64,000 nt of DNA from Reichenbachiella versicolor. GTDB taxonomy: Bacteria > Bacteroidota > Bacteroidia > Cytophagales > Cyclobacteriaceae. Position numbers and translations under genes: made by a program. Numbering within the stretch: position 1 is the stretch's first letter; each line of letters opens with the position of its first letter. The notes beneath the pieces are model-generated. The model was not told where the DNA came from, did no database searches, and saw nothing but the letters and a program-made list of their open reading frames with translations. This document shows, piece by piece, positions 44,148 to 51,819 of the stretch. The stretch covers positions 434,001 through 498,000 of the forward strand of contig NZ_QFZQ01000005.1 in assembly GCF_003171675.1 (NCBI RefSeq). The letters are read 5' to 3'.

Positions 44148-44717
44148 CTACTTAGACAAAAAGTTCATGTACAACTTTTCGCTTTCAGGTAATGATACTT
44201 CTAGATTATCATTAACAATAGTGGTGTCAAATTGATCTTCAAAACTCATCTCATACTCAGCTTTGTCAATTCTTTTTTGAAGACTCTCAGGGGTTTCGGT
44301 TCCTCGATTTTTGAGCCTAGAGGATAAAGTAGTCATGTCTGGTACCTTGACAAAAATGGCAAGGGCTTTGTCCCCGAAAAATTTTTTGATATTCAAGCCT
44401 CCTTTCACATCTACATCAAAAATCACATGATGTCCTTTAGCCCATATTCTATCTATCTCTGATTTTAGTGTGCCATAGTAACTTCCTTCATAGACTTCTT
44501 CGTACTCGATAAACTCATCATTTTTTATACGCTCCTCAAAGTCCTGCTGAGAAAAGAAGTAATAGTCCTTTCCATTAACTTCTTCTGGACGTTTTTGGCG
44601 TGTAGCTGCGGAGATAGAAAATTCCAGCTCTGGATATTTACCGAGAAGATACTTAACTATAGTTGTTTTCCCAGATCCAGATGGAGCTGAAAAAATAAAG
44701 GCTTTACCTGATTGCAT
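44148..44717 (-). CDS. gmk: Guanylate kinase
   Basis: A 189-residue GMP kinase that makes GDP. The P-loop APSGSGKTT lies at residues 10-18; GMP-binding SAATRQKRPEEVNGKDYYF and the lid region are intact. It begins 5 bp after the anti-sigma-like gene and ends 3 bp before nadD, so it is tightly coupled in the operon. Highly confident. Confidence 0.97.
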   Translation of the reverse strand: MQSGKAFIFSAPSGSGKTTIVKYLLGKYPELEFSISAATRQKRPEEVNGKDYYFFSQQDFEERIKNDEFIEYEEVYEGSYYGTLKSEIDRIWAKGHHVIFDVDVKGGLNIKKFFGDKALAIFVKVPDMTTLSSRLKNRGTETPESLQKRIDKAEYEMSFEDQFDTTIVNDNLEVSLPESEKLYMNFLSK

Positions 44718-44722
44718 TGAAT

Positions 44723-45028
44723 TTAAACTGAATTCGAAATCTTCTTACGAATCGAATTTGCTAGCCCCACAGGCACATCCTTGTACCGAACCTTGTGTTG
44801 AATAGCCTTTTTCAATTCGAGATCCAAATTTAGTTTATTCAAGCATTTTAAACACATTTTGAGGTGACGCTTAAGATATAGTTCTTGTTCAGGAGTAGAT
44901 CTATTATCTACTACATTCTGGATCAATTCAATATACTCCGAACAATCAGCCGTACCAGCCTCGAACCTTGCTTGTAGAATATCTTTGTTCAATCTTTTAA
45001 TTCTTGTTATATCCCATGCTTTTAGCAT
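44723..45028 (-). CDS. Putative zinc anti-sigma factor
   Basis: A 101-residue cytoplasmic protein with the ZAS-type motif HLKMCLKC (H-x3-C-x2-C) near residue 54 in a helical context, which fits zinc anti-sigma factors. It has no membrane segment, unlike most anti-sigma factors of this size class. Its start overlaps the end of the ECF sigma gene by 32 bp, so the two are probably translationally coupled. I infer that it binds and inhibits that sigma factor. The stimulus that releases it is not evident; the motif could sense redox or zinc. Confidence 0.72.
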   Translation of the reverse strand: MLKAWDITRIKRLNKDILQARFEAGTADCSEYIELIQNVVDNRSTPEQELYLKRHLKMCLKCLNKLNLDLELKKAIQHKVRYKDVPVGLANSIRKKISNSV

Positions 45029-45584
45029 AGACTTCTAACTTGATCTTCAATACATTTCGTGCTCTGTGTAATCTAGACCTTACAGTACCAATTGGAATAT
45101 CTAAGATTTTAGACATCTCCTCATAGGTAAACCCTTCTAAATCGCACAAGATTATCACCGTCCTAAAATCTACGTCTAGAGAGTTGAGCGCTATAGTGAT
45201 CTCATCTCCGATCATATTTTTAACAGTATCAACTCTAAGGTCTACAGTCGCTTCTGACTCAGTTTTTTCAGAGTTATAAAAACCTTCCACATCCTGATAA
45301 TCTACCTTAGAAGGCTGTTTGCTTTTCTTACGGTAGTCATTAATGAAACTATTTTTCAATATTCGAAACAACCATGCTTTCGCATTAGTTCCACGCTGAA
45401 ATGAATTGATGAAACGAAATGATTTCATAAAAGCATCTTGTACTAAATCATTAGCATCATCTGCATCATATGTGAGTCGATAAGCGAAATTGTACATAGC
45501 ATCAAGATTAGGCATAAACTCTTCATTAAAAAGACGATGCTTCTCTTTGTCAGTATACTTCCCATTAACAGGAGGTTTTTCCAT
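44997..45584 (-). CDS. ECF sigma factor (sigma-70 family)
   Basis: A 195-residue sigma factor starting MEKPPVNGKY at 45584. The frame runs back to a TTG at 45653, but that codon lies within the -7 promoter box TACGTTTG, so the later start is preferred. Region 2 is MYNFAYRLTYDADDANDLVQ near residue 30 and AKAWLFRILKNSFINDYRK; region 4 is LEGFTYEEMSKILDIPIG, the helix-turn-helix. It is followed by the overlapping zinc anti-sigma gene, then gmk and nadD. It probably autoregulates, though no ECF-type promoter is seen. Confidence 0.92.
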   Translation of the reverse strand: MEKPPVNGKYTDKEKHRLFNEEFMPNLDAMYNFAYRLTYDADDANDLVQDAFMKSFRFINSFQRGTNAKAWLFRILKNSFINDYRKKSKQPSKVDYQDVEGFYNSEKTESEATVDLRVDTVKNMIGDEITIALNSLDVDFRTVIILCDLEGFTYEEMSKILDIPIGTVRSRLHRARNVLKIKLEVYAKSMGYNKN

Positions 45585-45650
45585 CAACAATATCCCTGAG
45601 TCATTTATGGAGTTTAACTGTGTATGCAATTGTCTAAAAATTTGATTCAA

Positions 45651-45658
45651 CAAACGTA
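45651..45658 (-). promoter_or_regulatory. -7 box of the sigma-factor operon
   Basis: On the minus strand TACGTTTG fits TAnnTTTG; the leader would be about 60 nt to the ATG at 45584. Upstream, 45660-45920 shows no gene, but holds a 7-bp dyad TAACTTG-AAA-CAAGTTA (45797-45813) and a 9-bp inverted repeat TAGGAGTAT (45812-45820) / ATACTCCTA (45897-45905). Confidence 0.55.
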
Positions 45659-45923
45659 TCAGCTTATATACTGAAACGACACTTGTTTTAAGTGATAATC
45701 AAATAGACGAAAAGAACTGATGGAAGTCGATTTTTAAAGTTCAACGTTCCTAAACATAAATATCACAAAAGTATCACAGCCTCAAATTGACATTGTTAAC
45801 TTGAAACAAGTTAGGAGTATCAAAAAGTTCCGCAAATGGATCAAAACCATTCTAGTCATAATTTTACAAAGGTTAACAGATCAAGTTTACATGAACATAC
45901 TCCTAGAATGTAAAATCATAGTA

Positions 45924-46382
45924 CTATTCTAAATCCTGAATCATTTTAGCTATTCTTTTCTCTTTGACAGCATTTGATTTGGCTTCGTATATCCAATCTA
46001 CATATGCTTTACGAGAAGAATCGTTTAGTTCGTCAAATGACCTTTTCACTTCCGCCCCAATCAAACTTAGACAGTCATATATTTCTTTAGGAACTTTAAC
46101 GGGAGTGTTATCTATAAAAAGCTGTAATAAAACTGTATCTCCTGCTTCCTTATTAATCTTCTTTCTAATCATAGACTTGACAGGAAGAAATAGCTTACCA
46201 TCACCCATCGGCAGAAGCTTTATTTTCTTTAGCTCATATTCATCAATATACCCACTGACAGTAACCCACCCAAACGGAGCATCTGAGCTAGGCATTATCT
46301 CAGGAACCTCGGCATACGTCCAACCTCCTTTACCTGGAAACTTCTTTAATACACGATCCTTAATTATTCCAGATTTCGTCAT
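45924..46382 (-). CDS. DUF1905 and YdeI/OmpD-associated domain protein
   Basis: A 152-residue cytoplasmic protein. I chose ATG 46382 (MTKSGIIKD); the frame extends back to a GTG at 46454 without homology. Residues about 10-90 match DUF1905 (FPGKGGWTYAEVP, FGWVTVSGYIDEYE). Residues about 90-150 match the helical YdeI/OmpD-associated region (LNDSSRKAYVDWIYEAK, KRIAKMIQDL). The pairing is common; some members were linked to bacteriocin protection, but the molecular role is unknown. It appears monocistronic. Confidence 0.85.
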   Translation of the reverse strand: MTKSGIIKDRVLKKFPGKGGWTYAEVPEIMPSSDAPFGWVTVSGYIDEYELKKIKLLPMGDGKLFLPVKSMIRKKINKEAGDTVLLQLFIDNTPVKVPKEIYDCLSLIGAEVKRSFDELNDSSRKAYVDWIYEAKSNAVKEKRIAKMIQDLE

Positions 46383-46612
46383 ATTTAACAAAGCTAATTG
46401 CTCAAATAAAAAGGGAAATAAATTCAACATTGTGGATAAACAAAAATGATCCACATATTATTCACACTTTATCAAGATAGTTTCCTTTTCAATTCTTTAC
46501 ATCACTACAGAAAGAATGTACAGTTTCATAGGCCACTATCAATCAGTACTTAACATCAAAACACTTAAATATTTAAATCTAAAAACAGGCTTAACTCAAT
46601 AAAAATGGATTC

Positions 46613-46650
46613 ATGATGAGGATCAACTTTTCCTACATGATGCAAATCAA
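46613..46650 (+). promoter_or_regulatory. Two FNR/CRP-type boxes upstream of nrdGD
   Basis: ATGATGAGGATCAA (46613-46626) and ATGATGCAAATCAA (46637-46650) each match TTGAT-N4-ATCAA with a single mismatch at the same place, and their centres are 24 bp apart. The nearer one is centred 60 bp before the start expected from the -7-like box TACTTTTA at 46690-46697, a normal activator distance. Control of an anaerobic enzyme by an FNR-type factor is biologically sensible. The rest of 46455-46776 contains no other gene. Confidence 0.65.
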
Positions 46651-46689
46651 GATGAGAATAATCATTCCAAGTATCTTATTTGGAGACGC

Positions 46690-46697
46690 TACTTTTA
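46690..46697 (+). promoter_or_regulatory. Likely -7 box of nrdGD
   Basis: TACTTTTA matches TAnnTTTG in all but the last base. It lies 80 bp before the nrdG start codon, with the FNR-like boxes upstream, and a weak core box fits activator dependence. Confidence 0.45.
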
Positions 46698-46776
46698 TAA
46701 TGTTTTTAAAGTTATCCACTTCTTAGGTTTATTGAAGTAGAGACTTTAAACCCCAGCATAATTCAACTGTAAATCT

Positions 46777-47232
46777 ATGCGTAGTACAAATGTAGATATC
46801 ACTACTCAGGAGGTTCCTGGAGAACTCTGTATATGTTTCACAATCACTGGATGCCCTCTTAAATGCAAAGGTTGTCACTCAGAGTTTTTATGGGATAGCC
46901 ATAACGGAAAACTCTTATCAAATGAACAATACACAAATTACTTAAATCAATATCAAAATCTCGCCACTTGTGTCTTATTCATGGGTGGAGAGTGGTATGA
47001 ACAAGACCTAGTTAATAAACTCAGAATAGCAAAAGCTAGAGGCTATAAGACCTGTCTCTATACAGGTCTGACACGTATCTCTAAAGAAATCAAACAAGAA
47101 TTAACATGGCTCAAAACTGGACCTTGGATTGAAAAAAAAGGTGGACTTGAATCACCTATTACCAACCAGTTGTTCATTGAGGTAAAAACAAACAAAACGC
47201 TTAATTCTCTATTCCTAAATAAATCAATATGA
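46777..47232 (+). CDS. nrdG: Anaerobic ribonucleotide reductase activating protein
   Basis: A 151-residue radical SAM activase. The cluster motif CPLKCKGC (C-x3-C-x2-C) lies near residue 26, after FTITG, and the Gly-rich LFMGGEW is near residue 68. It generates the glycyl radical on NrdD using S-adenosylmethionine. The stop overlaps the nrdD start by 4 bp, so the two are translationally coupled, with nrdG first. Together they make deoxyribonucleotides without oxygen. Confident. Confidence 0.95.
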   Translation: MRSTNVDITTQEVPGELCICFTITGCPLKCKGCHSEFLWDSHNGKLLSNEQYTNYLNQYQNLATCVLFMGGEWYEQDLVNKLRIAKARGYKTCLYTGLTRISKEIKQELTWLKTGPWIEKKGGLESPITNQLFIEVKTNKTLNSLFLNKSI

Positions 47233-49049
47233 TCACTCTTTCAAACACCCAACTTCAAGATAAAATAAACTTCATCGAAAACTATATAGGATCTGCCAAC
47301 GCAGCTGATGGATCAATTCTAGATGCTAATGCGAATGTCTCTACAAAAAATATCGCTACAATGGAGGCGGAACTCAACAAGGATATCAATATCCAAATCA
47401 ACCGCCAGCTAGTCAAAAAACGAATCGAAACACTTTTTGGTCAGGAACTCGCAGAGGAATATATTCGTCAAATTGAGAGCCATGAGATTTATGTCCATGA
47501 TGAGACCTCGCTCAAACCCTATTGTGCCTCAATCAGCATGTATCCTTTTTTATTTGATGGTTTGTTGAAATTAGGTGGCGAAAGCAAAGCCCCTCAGCAC
47601 TTAGAAAGCTACTGTGGTGAGTTTGTAAATTTAGTCTTTGCAGTCAGTTCACAATTTGCCGGAGCTCTAGCAACGGTAGAATTCTTGTTATACTTCGACT
47701 ATTTCGCCCGCAAAGATTATGGTTCAGATTACCTTCAAGACAATGAGGAATTAATTGGAAATCACTTACAACATGTGGTATATGCCATTAATCAACCAGC
47801 AGCTGCTCGAGGATATCAATCTGTATTCTGGAATATATCACTTTATGATGAACCTTATTTCAATAACATGTTCCATGATTTTGTGTTTCCAGACTACAGC
47901 AGACCCAATTGGACAAGCTTAGATAAATTACAGCGTTTTTTTATGCATTGGTTTAATCAGGAAAGAAACAAAGCTATTCTTACATTCCCTGTTGTCACTG
48001 CAGCAATGTTAGTAAAAAATGGTAAGCCAGTAGATGAGCAATTCGCTGATTTATGTGCACAAGAACTAAGCGAAGGAAATAGTTTTTTTATCTATCAATC
48101 CGAAAATGCGGATAGTTTAGCCTCATGCTGCAGACTAAGAAATGAAATCGCCGATAATCAATTTAGTTACTCTCTAGGAGCTGGCGGAGTGTCTACAGGA
48201 TCTATTAATGTTATCACCATTAATATGAATCGTCTAATTCAAAATGGAGCTGATTTAGAACGAGAAGTAACTAAAATTCATAAATATCAAGTGGCATACA
48301 GAAGTTTAATAGATGAATATCATCGAGCAAAACTTTTACCTGTTTATGACGCTGGATTAATTTCACTTGACAAACAATTCTTGACAATCGGCATCAATGG
48401 CATGGTAGAAGCTGCCGAATATCTGGGCTTTACAGCCAGCAATAATAATTCCTATATTGACTGGGTCGCTAGTCAACTAAAAGTAATATTCGATGCTAAT
48501 AAAGAAGCTAAAGAAGAGTATGGTTTTAAATTCAATACTGAATTTGTACCAGCAGAAAACCTTGGTGTAAAAAATGCTAAATGGGATAAACAAGATGGTC
48601 TTTTCTCTCCAAGGAATTGTTATAACTCCTATTTTTACCCTGTAGAGAATGATCAAGTCAACACACTCGACAAAGTAATCTTGCATGGAAACCAAACCAT
48701 AAAGTATCTTGACGGTGGGTCTGCACTACATATTAACTTAGAAGAAACTCCAAGTAAGAGCTCTTTCCGAAAACTATTAAATGCTACTGCTAAAGCAGGT
48801 TGCAATTACTTTTGTTTTAATATCAAAATCACGATTTGTAACCACTGTAAACACATTGACAAGAAAACGCAACACCACTGCAGTAAGTGTGGTTCAATCG
48901 ATGTAGATCACGGTACTAGAGTAATAGGCTACCTCAAACGAGTCTCTAATTTCAGTAGTGCTCGTCAAAATGAGGAAAGTCTAAGACACTACCATCTGGA
49001 CAAAAGTGAAAAACAACAAAATGTCACAAAGGAATTTTGCACAGTGTAA
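47229..49049 (+). CDS. nrdD: Anaerobic ribonucleoside-triphosphate reductase
   Basis: A 606-residue class III reductase. The active-site cysteines are in KPYCASIS (near residue 98) and LASCCRLRNE (near residue 300). The C-terminal zinc site has CNHC and CSKC, and the glycyl radical site is RVIGYLKRV (Gly about 567). It lacks the N-terminal ATP-cone found in longer homologues, so allosteric control by ATP/dATP is probably reduced or different. The gene is coupled to nrdG and behind two FNR-like boxes, so anaerobic or microaerobic DNA synthesis is expected. Confidence 0.96.
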   Translation: MITLSNTQLQDKINFIENYIGSANAADGSILDANANVSTKNIATMEAELNKDINIQINRQLVKKRIETLFGQELAEEYIRQIESHEIYVHDETSLKPYCASISMYPFLFDGLLKLGGESKAPQHLESYCGEFVNLVFAVSSQFAGALATVEFLLYFDYFARKDYGSDYLQDNEELIGNHLQHVVYAINQPAAARGYQSVFWNISLYDEPYFNNMFHDFVFPDYSRPNWTSLDKLQRFFMHWFNQERNKAILTFPVVTAAMLVKNGKPVDEQFADLCAQELSEGNSFFIYQSENADSLASCCRLRNEIADNQFSYSLGAGGVSTGSINVITINMNRLIQNGADLEREVTKIHKYQVAYRSLIDEYHRAKLLPVYDAGLISLDKQFLTIGINGMVEAAEYLGFTASNNNSYIDWVASQLKVIFDANKEAKEEYGFKFNTEFVPAENLGVKNAKWDKQDGLFSPRNCYNSYFYPVENDQVNTLDKVILHGNQTIKYLDGGSALHINLEETPSKSSFRKLLNATAKAGCNYFCFNIKITICNHCKHIDKKTQHHCSKCGSIDVDHGTRVIGYLKRVSNFSSARQNEESLRHYHLDKSEKQQNVTKEFCTV

Positions 49050-49078
49050 ATCAATTTTACCAAGGCACTTAAATGATC

Positions 49079-49110
49079 TTTGAGATTCATAGATCACCCC
49101 CCTAATTTTG
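49079..49110 (+). promoter_or_regulatory. Promoter of the first TerB-like gene
   Basis: TTTG at 49079-49082, 20 bp, then TAATTTTG at 49103-49110: both promoter elements with near-canonical spacing. A TTG that opens a longer ORF at 49080 is the -33 element itself, which supports the ATG at 49173 as the start. Confidence 0.75.
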
Positions 49111-49172
49111 TTGTTTTATCAGGCTATGTTTTGAGTTCGGGGAATTTCATTAATTTTAATGGCTCATATATT

Positions 49173-49721
49173 ATGATTCTAATGACACACCCAAATTACC
49201 CATACTTGTTATTGCGAACTGCATTTTCGTTCATGACTTGCGATGGACACATTGATAAGAGCGAAGTTCTGAAGATCAAGGACATGGACAAAGCCAATAA
49301 GCTTTTCGGTGATATTGATATTACCAAAGAGCTGGAAACCATGCTTGAGAAAATTAATCTAAAAGGCATGGACTTTTTGAAAGACTATTTTCGAAGAGTC
49401 AATAAGGCTGAACTTTCTGTTGACGAAGAATTAGATTTAATTCAAGTAGCTGTGGATATAATCTATGCCGATGATGAAGTAAAAAGTGAGGAAGTAAGAT
49501 TTCTGAGAGTTTTAAGAACTATGCTAAAGGTATCGGATGAAAAGATCATATCAAGATACCCCCAATTAGCCAAAGACTTTATGTGGGATGATGAATTCAC
49601 TGAAGAATATGTAAAAGTCTTGTATAGTAACTATTTCAAAAATCAGTCTCTTCCTGAATTTGACGTATCAGATGTGCATGACATTTCAGAAGATTCAAAC
49701 CTTGGGGATATAGCTGAGTAA
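49173..49721 (+). CDS. TerB-like protein
   Basis: A 182-residue cytoplasmic protein from ATG 49173; ATG 49182 is also possible. The region LRTAFSFMTCDGHIDKSEV and a second copy of the acidic motif, IIYADDEVKSEEVRFLRVL, resemble the TerB/DjlA-type helical domain with acidic metal-binding patches. TerB proteins are linked to tellurite resistance and stress, but bacterial roles vary. It has its own promoter and terminator. A longer paralogue is encoded 204 bp downstream and shares the FSFMTCDG and FRxLRTxLxVSDE motifs. Confidence 0.75.
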   Translation: MILMTHPNYPYLLLRTAFSFMTCDGHIDKSEVLKIKDMDKANKLFGDIDITKELETMLEKINLKGMDFLKDYFRRVNKAELSVDEELDLIQVAVDIIYADDEVKSEEVRFLRVLRTMLKVSDEKIISRYPQLAKDFMWDDEFTEEYVKVLYSNYFKNQSLPEFDVSDVHDISEDSNLGDIAE

Positions 49722-49760
49722 TATTTAGAGAAAGATTGTATCCGAAAAATATAAGATGTT

Positions 49761-49789
49761 ACAAACGCCAGATAAGCTCTGGCGTTTGT
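49761..49789 (+). terminator. Terminator after the first TerB-like gene
   Basis: ACAAACGCCAG (49761-49771) and CTGGCGTTTGT (49779-49789) pair perfectly, then TTTTTT follows. Confidence 0.95.
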
Positions 49790-49925
49790 TTTTTAAACAC
49801 CTACAATTACACACACTCCAACACTAAATACAATTATCAACTACCTTATTCCCTAGACACTATCAAATGATTAACTTTAACTCACAATTCCTCTGCAACT
49901 AGGCTCATAGCCAAAAAAAATCACC

Positions 49926-50855
49926 ATGGAAGAACTCGTTAATCACGTCACAAAAAAAGTAGAAGAGAATAAAAGTCAAAGAAGAGCAGATAAATCGAAG
50001 GCCTATCAGTTAGGAATTGATCTATATGAGAGCACTAAAGATTATATAAATAGTCTTCAAGCTAATGCCGACTTTTCTGACAAAAAGGTTATTAACACAT
50101 GTGATAACTTGGCAAAAGAGATACTTCAATGTGCAGTTGATTATTTCAAAACAACCTACCGTACTTCAAATGATGCAAGGGACAAATCTTTGAAACTTAT
50201 CAGATATGCTGCACATATACCTTCATCCACATCTACGAAACATAGAATAGATGACAATGTACAAGGTATAGAAGACTGGACATTTAATAGCATGGCTGAT
50301 GAAGATGAGCAAAGTATTTACAACTTTGACAAGATACGGTTACAAACAGCCTTTTCCTTTATGACTTGTGATGGTAACATAGACCAAAACGAAGTGGCAT
50401 TAATAAAAGGAATGGCTAACGACAAGAAATTTTTTGGAGATATTGATATTGACACTGAATTAGACTTTTTGGTTGAGATAATCAATCAAAAAGGAATTGG
50501 ATATCTAAAAGATTATTTCAAAGTTCTCAAGAATGCAACCATTGATAAAGATCAGGAGATTCAGTTGATCGAAATTGCCATCAATATTCTTAATGCTGAT
50601 GGTTTTTTGGACTACAATGAAACTAAATTCTTTAGAATATTTCGAACACTGCTAGAAGTGTCAGATGAAGAAATGAAGGCAGCCCTACCCAATATCCCGG
50701 AAGATTTTCTAGAAGATGATATCTTCACTAATTCTTACTTAGAGACTCTCTTTGATGATTATTTCGAAAATATTGAAATGCCTGTCTTCGATAAACTAGA
50801 AGTTCAAACCGACGCTGATTTTATTAGTCCCACAATATATAGTAGAGATAAGTAG
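49926..50855 (+). CDS. Second TerB-like protein, longer paralogue
   Basis: A 309-residue cytoplasmic protein. The first 130 residues are an extra helical segment (VEENKSQRRADKSKAYQLG onward). The last 180 form the TerB-like region, with LQTAFSFMTCDGNIDQNEV near residue 140, INILNADGFLDYNETKFFRI near residue 220 and FRTLLEVSDEEM. It is the paralogue of the preceding TerB-like gene. It ends 4 bp before the start of the PLP enzyme gene, so they may share a transcript. Function unknown. Confidence 0.78.
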   Translation: MEELVNHVTKKVEENKSQRRADKSKAYQLGIDLYESTKDYINSLQANADFSDKKVINTCDNLAKEILQCAVDYFKTTYRTSNDARDKSLKLIRYAAHIPSSTSTKHRIDDNVQGIEDWTFNSMADEDEQSIYNFDKIRLQTAFSFMTCDGNIDQNEVALIKGMANDKKFFGDIDIDTELDFLVEIINQKGIGYLKDYFKVLKNATIDKDQEIQLIEIAINILNADGFLDYNETKFFRIFRTLLEVSDEEMKAALPNIPEDFLEDDIFTNSYLETLFDDYFENIEMPVFDKLEVQTDADFISPTIYSRDK

Positions 50856-50859
50856 TCGA

Positions 50860-51741
50860 GTGTTTGAGCAATTTCAAGCTACACCTATTGTAGAAATCAA
50901 AGATGATCTTCTCGACTCAAAAGATATACAACTTTGGATAAAAAGGGATGACATCATCCATCCAGAGATTTCAGGTAACAAATGGAGAAAACTCAAATAC
51001 AACCTTATTGATGCGCAGAAAGAAGGTTATCAAAACATCTTAACCTTTGGTGGTGCATACTCAAATCATATTGCTGCAACTGCAGCTGCATGCAAGCGAT
51101 ATGGGTTCAAATCCATCGGTATCATTCGCGGAGATGAACTCAGCGAAAGCTCAAACCAAACGTTGTCAAAAGCTCATAACAATGGAATGGAGCTTCGATT
51201 TGTAACAAGATCAGGTTACCGAAAACGTATCGATAATTTATGGCTAAGAGAACTAGCCTCTGAATTTCAAGCATTCATCATTCCCGAAGGAGGAAGCAAT
51301 GTATCAGCAACTAAAGGAGTTGCTGAATTAGTAACCGAAATAGAAATTGATTTCGATTATATATGTAGTGCGGTTGGCACAGGAGGTACTATTGCTGGAA
51401 TATCCAATGAACTGAAACCTTACCAAACAGCACTGGGTTTTGCTGCACTAAAAGGAGAAGATTATCTTAAAAAGGAAATAGCCTTTTTAACTAGTTCAAA
51501 GCAATGGAAGCTAATTAATAATTATCACTTTGGTGGATATGCCAAACTCGATAATCAACTTATTCATTTTATTCAAAACTTCTACACTAAGCATCAAGTA
51601 CCCTTGGATCATATCTATACTGGAAAAATGCTCTTTGGGCTTTTTAACATGATACAAAAAGACCAATTCCCTAAGGGAACAAGAATCATTGCGGTTCATA
51701 CTGGTGGCTTACAAGGAAGCAACTTTTACAAACAAGCTTAG
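50860..51741 (+). CDS. PLP enzyme: ACC deaminase/D-cysteine desulfhydrase family
   Basis: A 293-residue fold-type II PLP enzyme. The lysine that binds the cofactor is in SGNKWRKLKYNL near residue 41, and the phosphate-binding loop and the Gly-rich VGTGGTIAGIS near residue 172 fit the family. Members open the ring of 1-aminocyclopropane-1-carboxylate or remove sulfide from D-cysteine. In bacteria without plant partners the D-cysteine reaction is the more likely. A GTG start 4 bp after the TerB-like gene suggests co-transcription. Confidence 0.88.
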   Translation: MFEQFQATPIVEIKDDLLDSKDIQLWIKRDDIIHPEISGNKWRKLKYNLIDAQKEGYQNILTFGGAYSNHIAATAAACKRYGFKSIGIIRGDELSESSNQTLSKAHNNGMELRFVTRSGYRKRIDNLWLRELASEFQAFIIPEGGSNVSATKGVAELVTEIEIDFDYICSAVGTGGTIAGISNELKPYQTALGFAALKGEDYLKKEIAFLTSSKQWKLINNYHFGGYAKLDNQLIHFIQNFYTKHQVPLDHIYTGKMLFGLFNMIQKDQFPKGTRIIAVHTGGLQGSNFYKQA

Positions 51742-51754
51742 CTTAATAAAAACA

Positions 51755-51793
51755 AAAGCCTCCAGTTACAATTCCATTGCGACTGAAGGCTTT
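51755..51793. terminator. Terminator between PLP enzyme and M1 peptidase
   Basis: AAAGCCTCCAGT (51755-51766) pairs with ACTGAAGGCTTT (51782-51793) with one mismatch in the middle, separating convergent genes. Confidence 0.85.
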
Positions 51794-51819
51794 CATCGTA
51801 TAAAGTCACATTTATTGAC

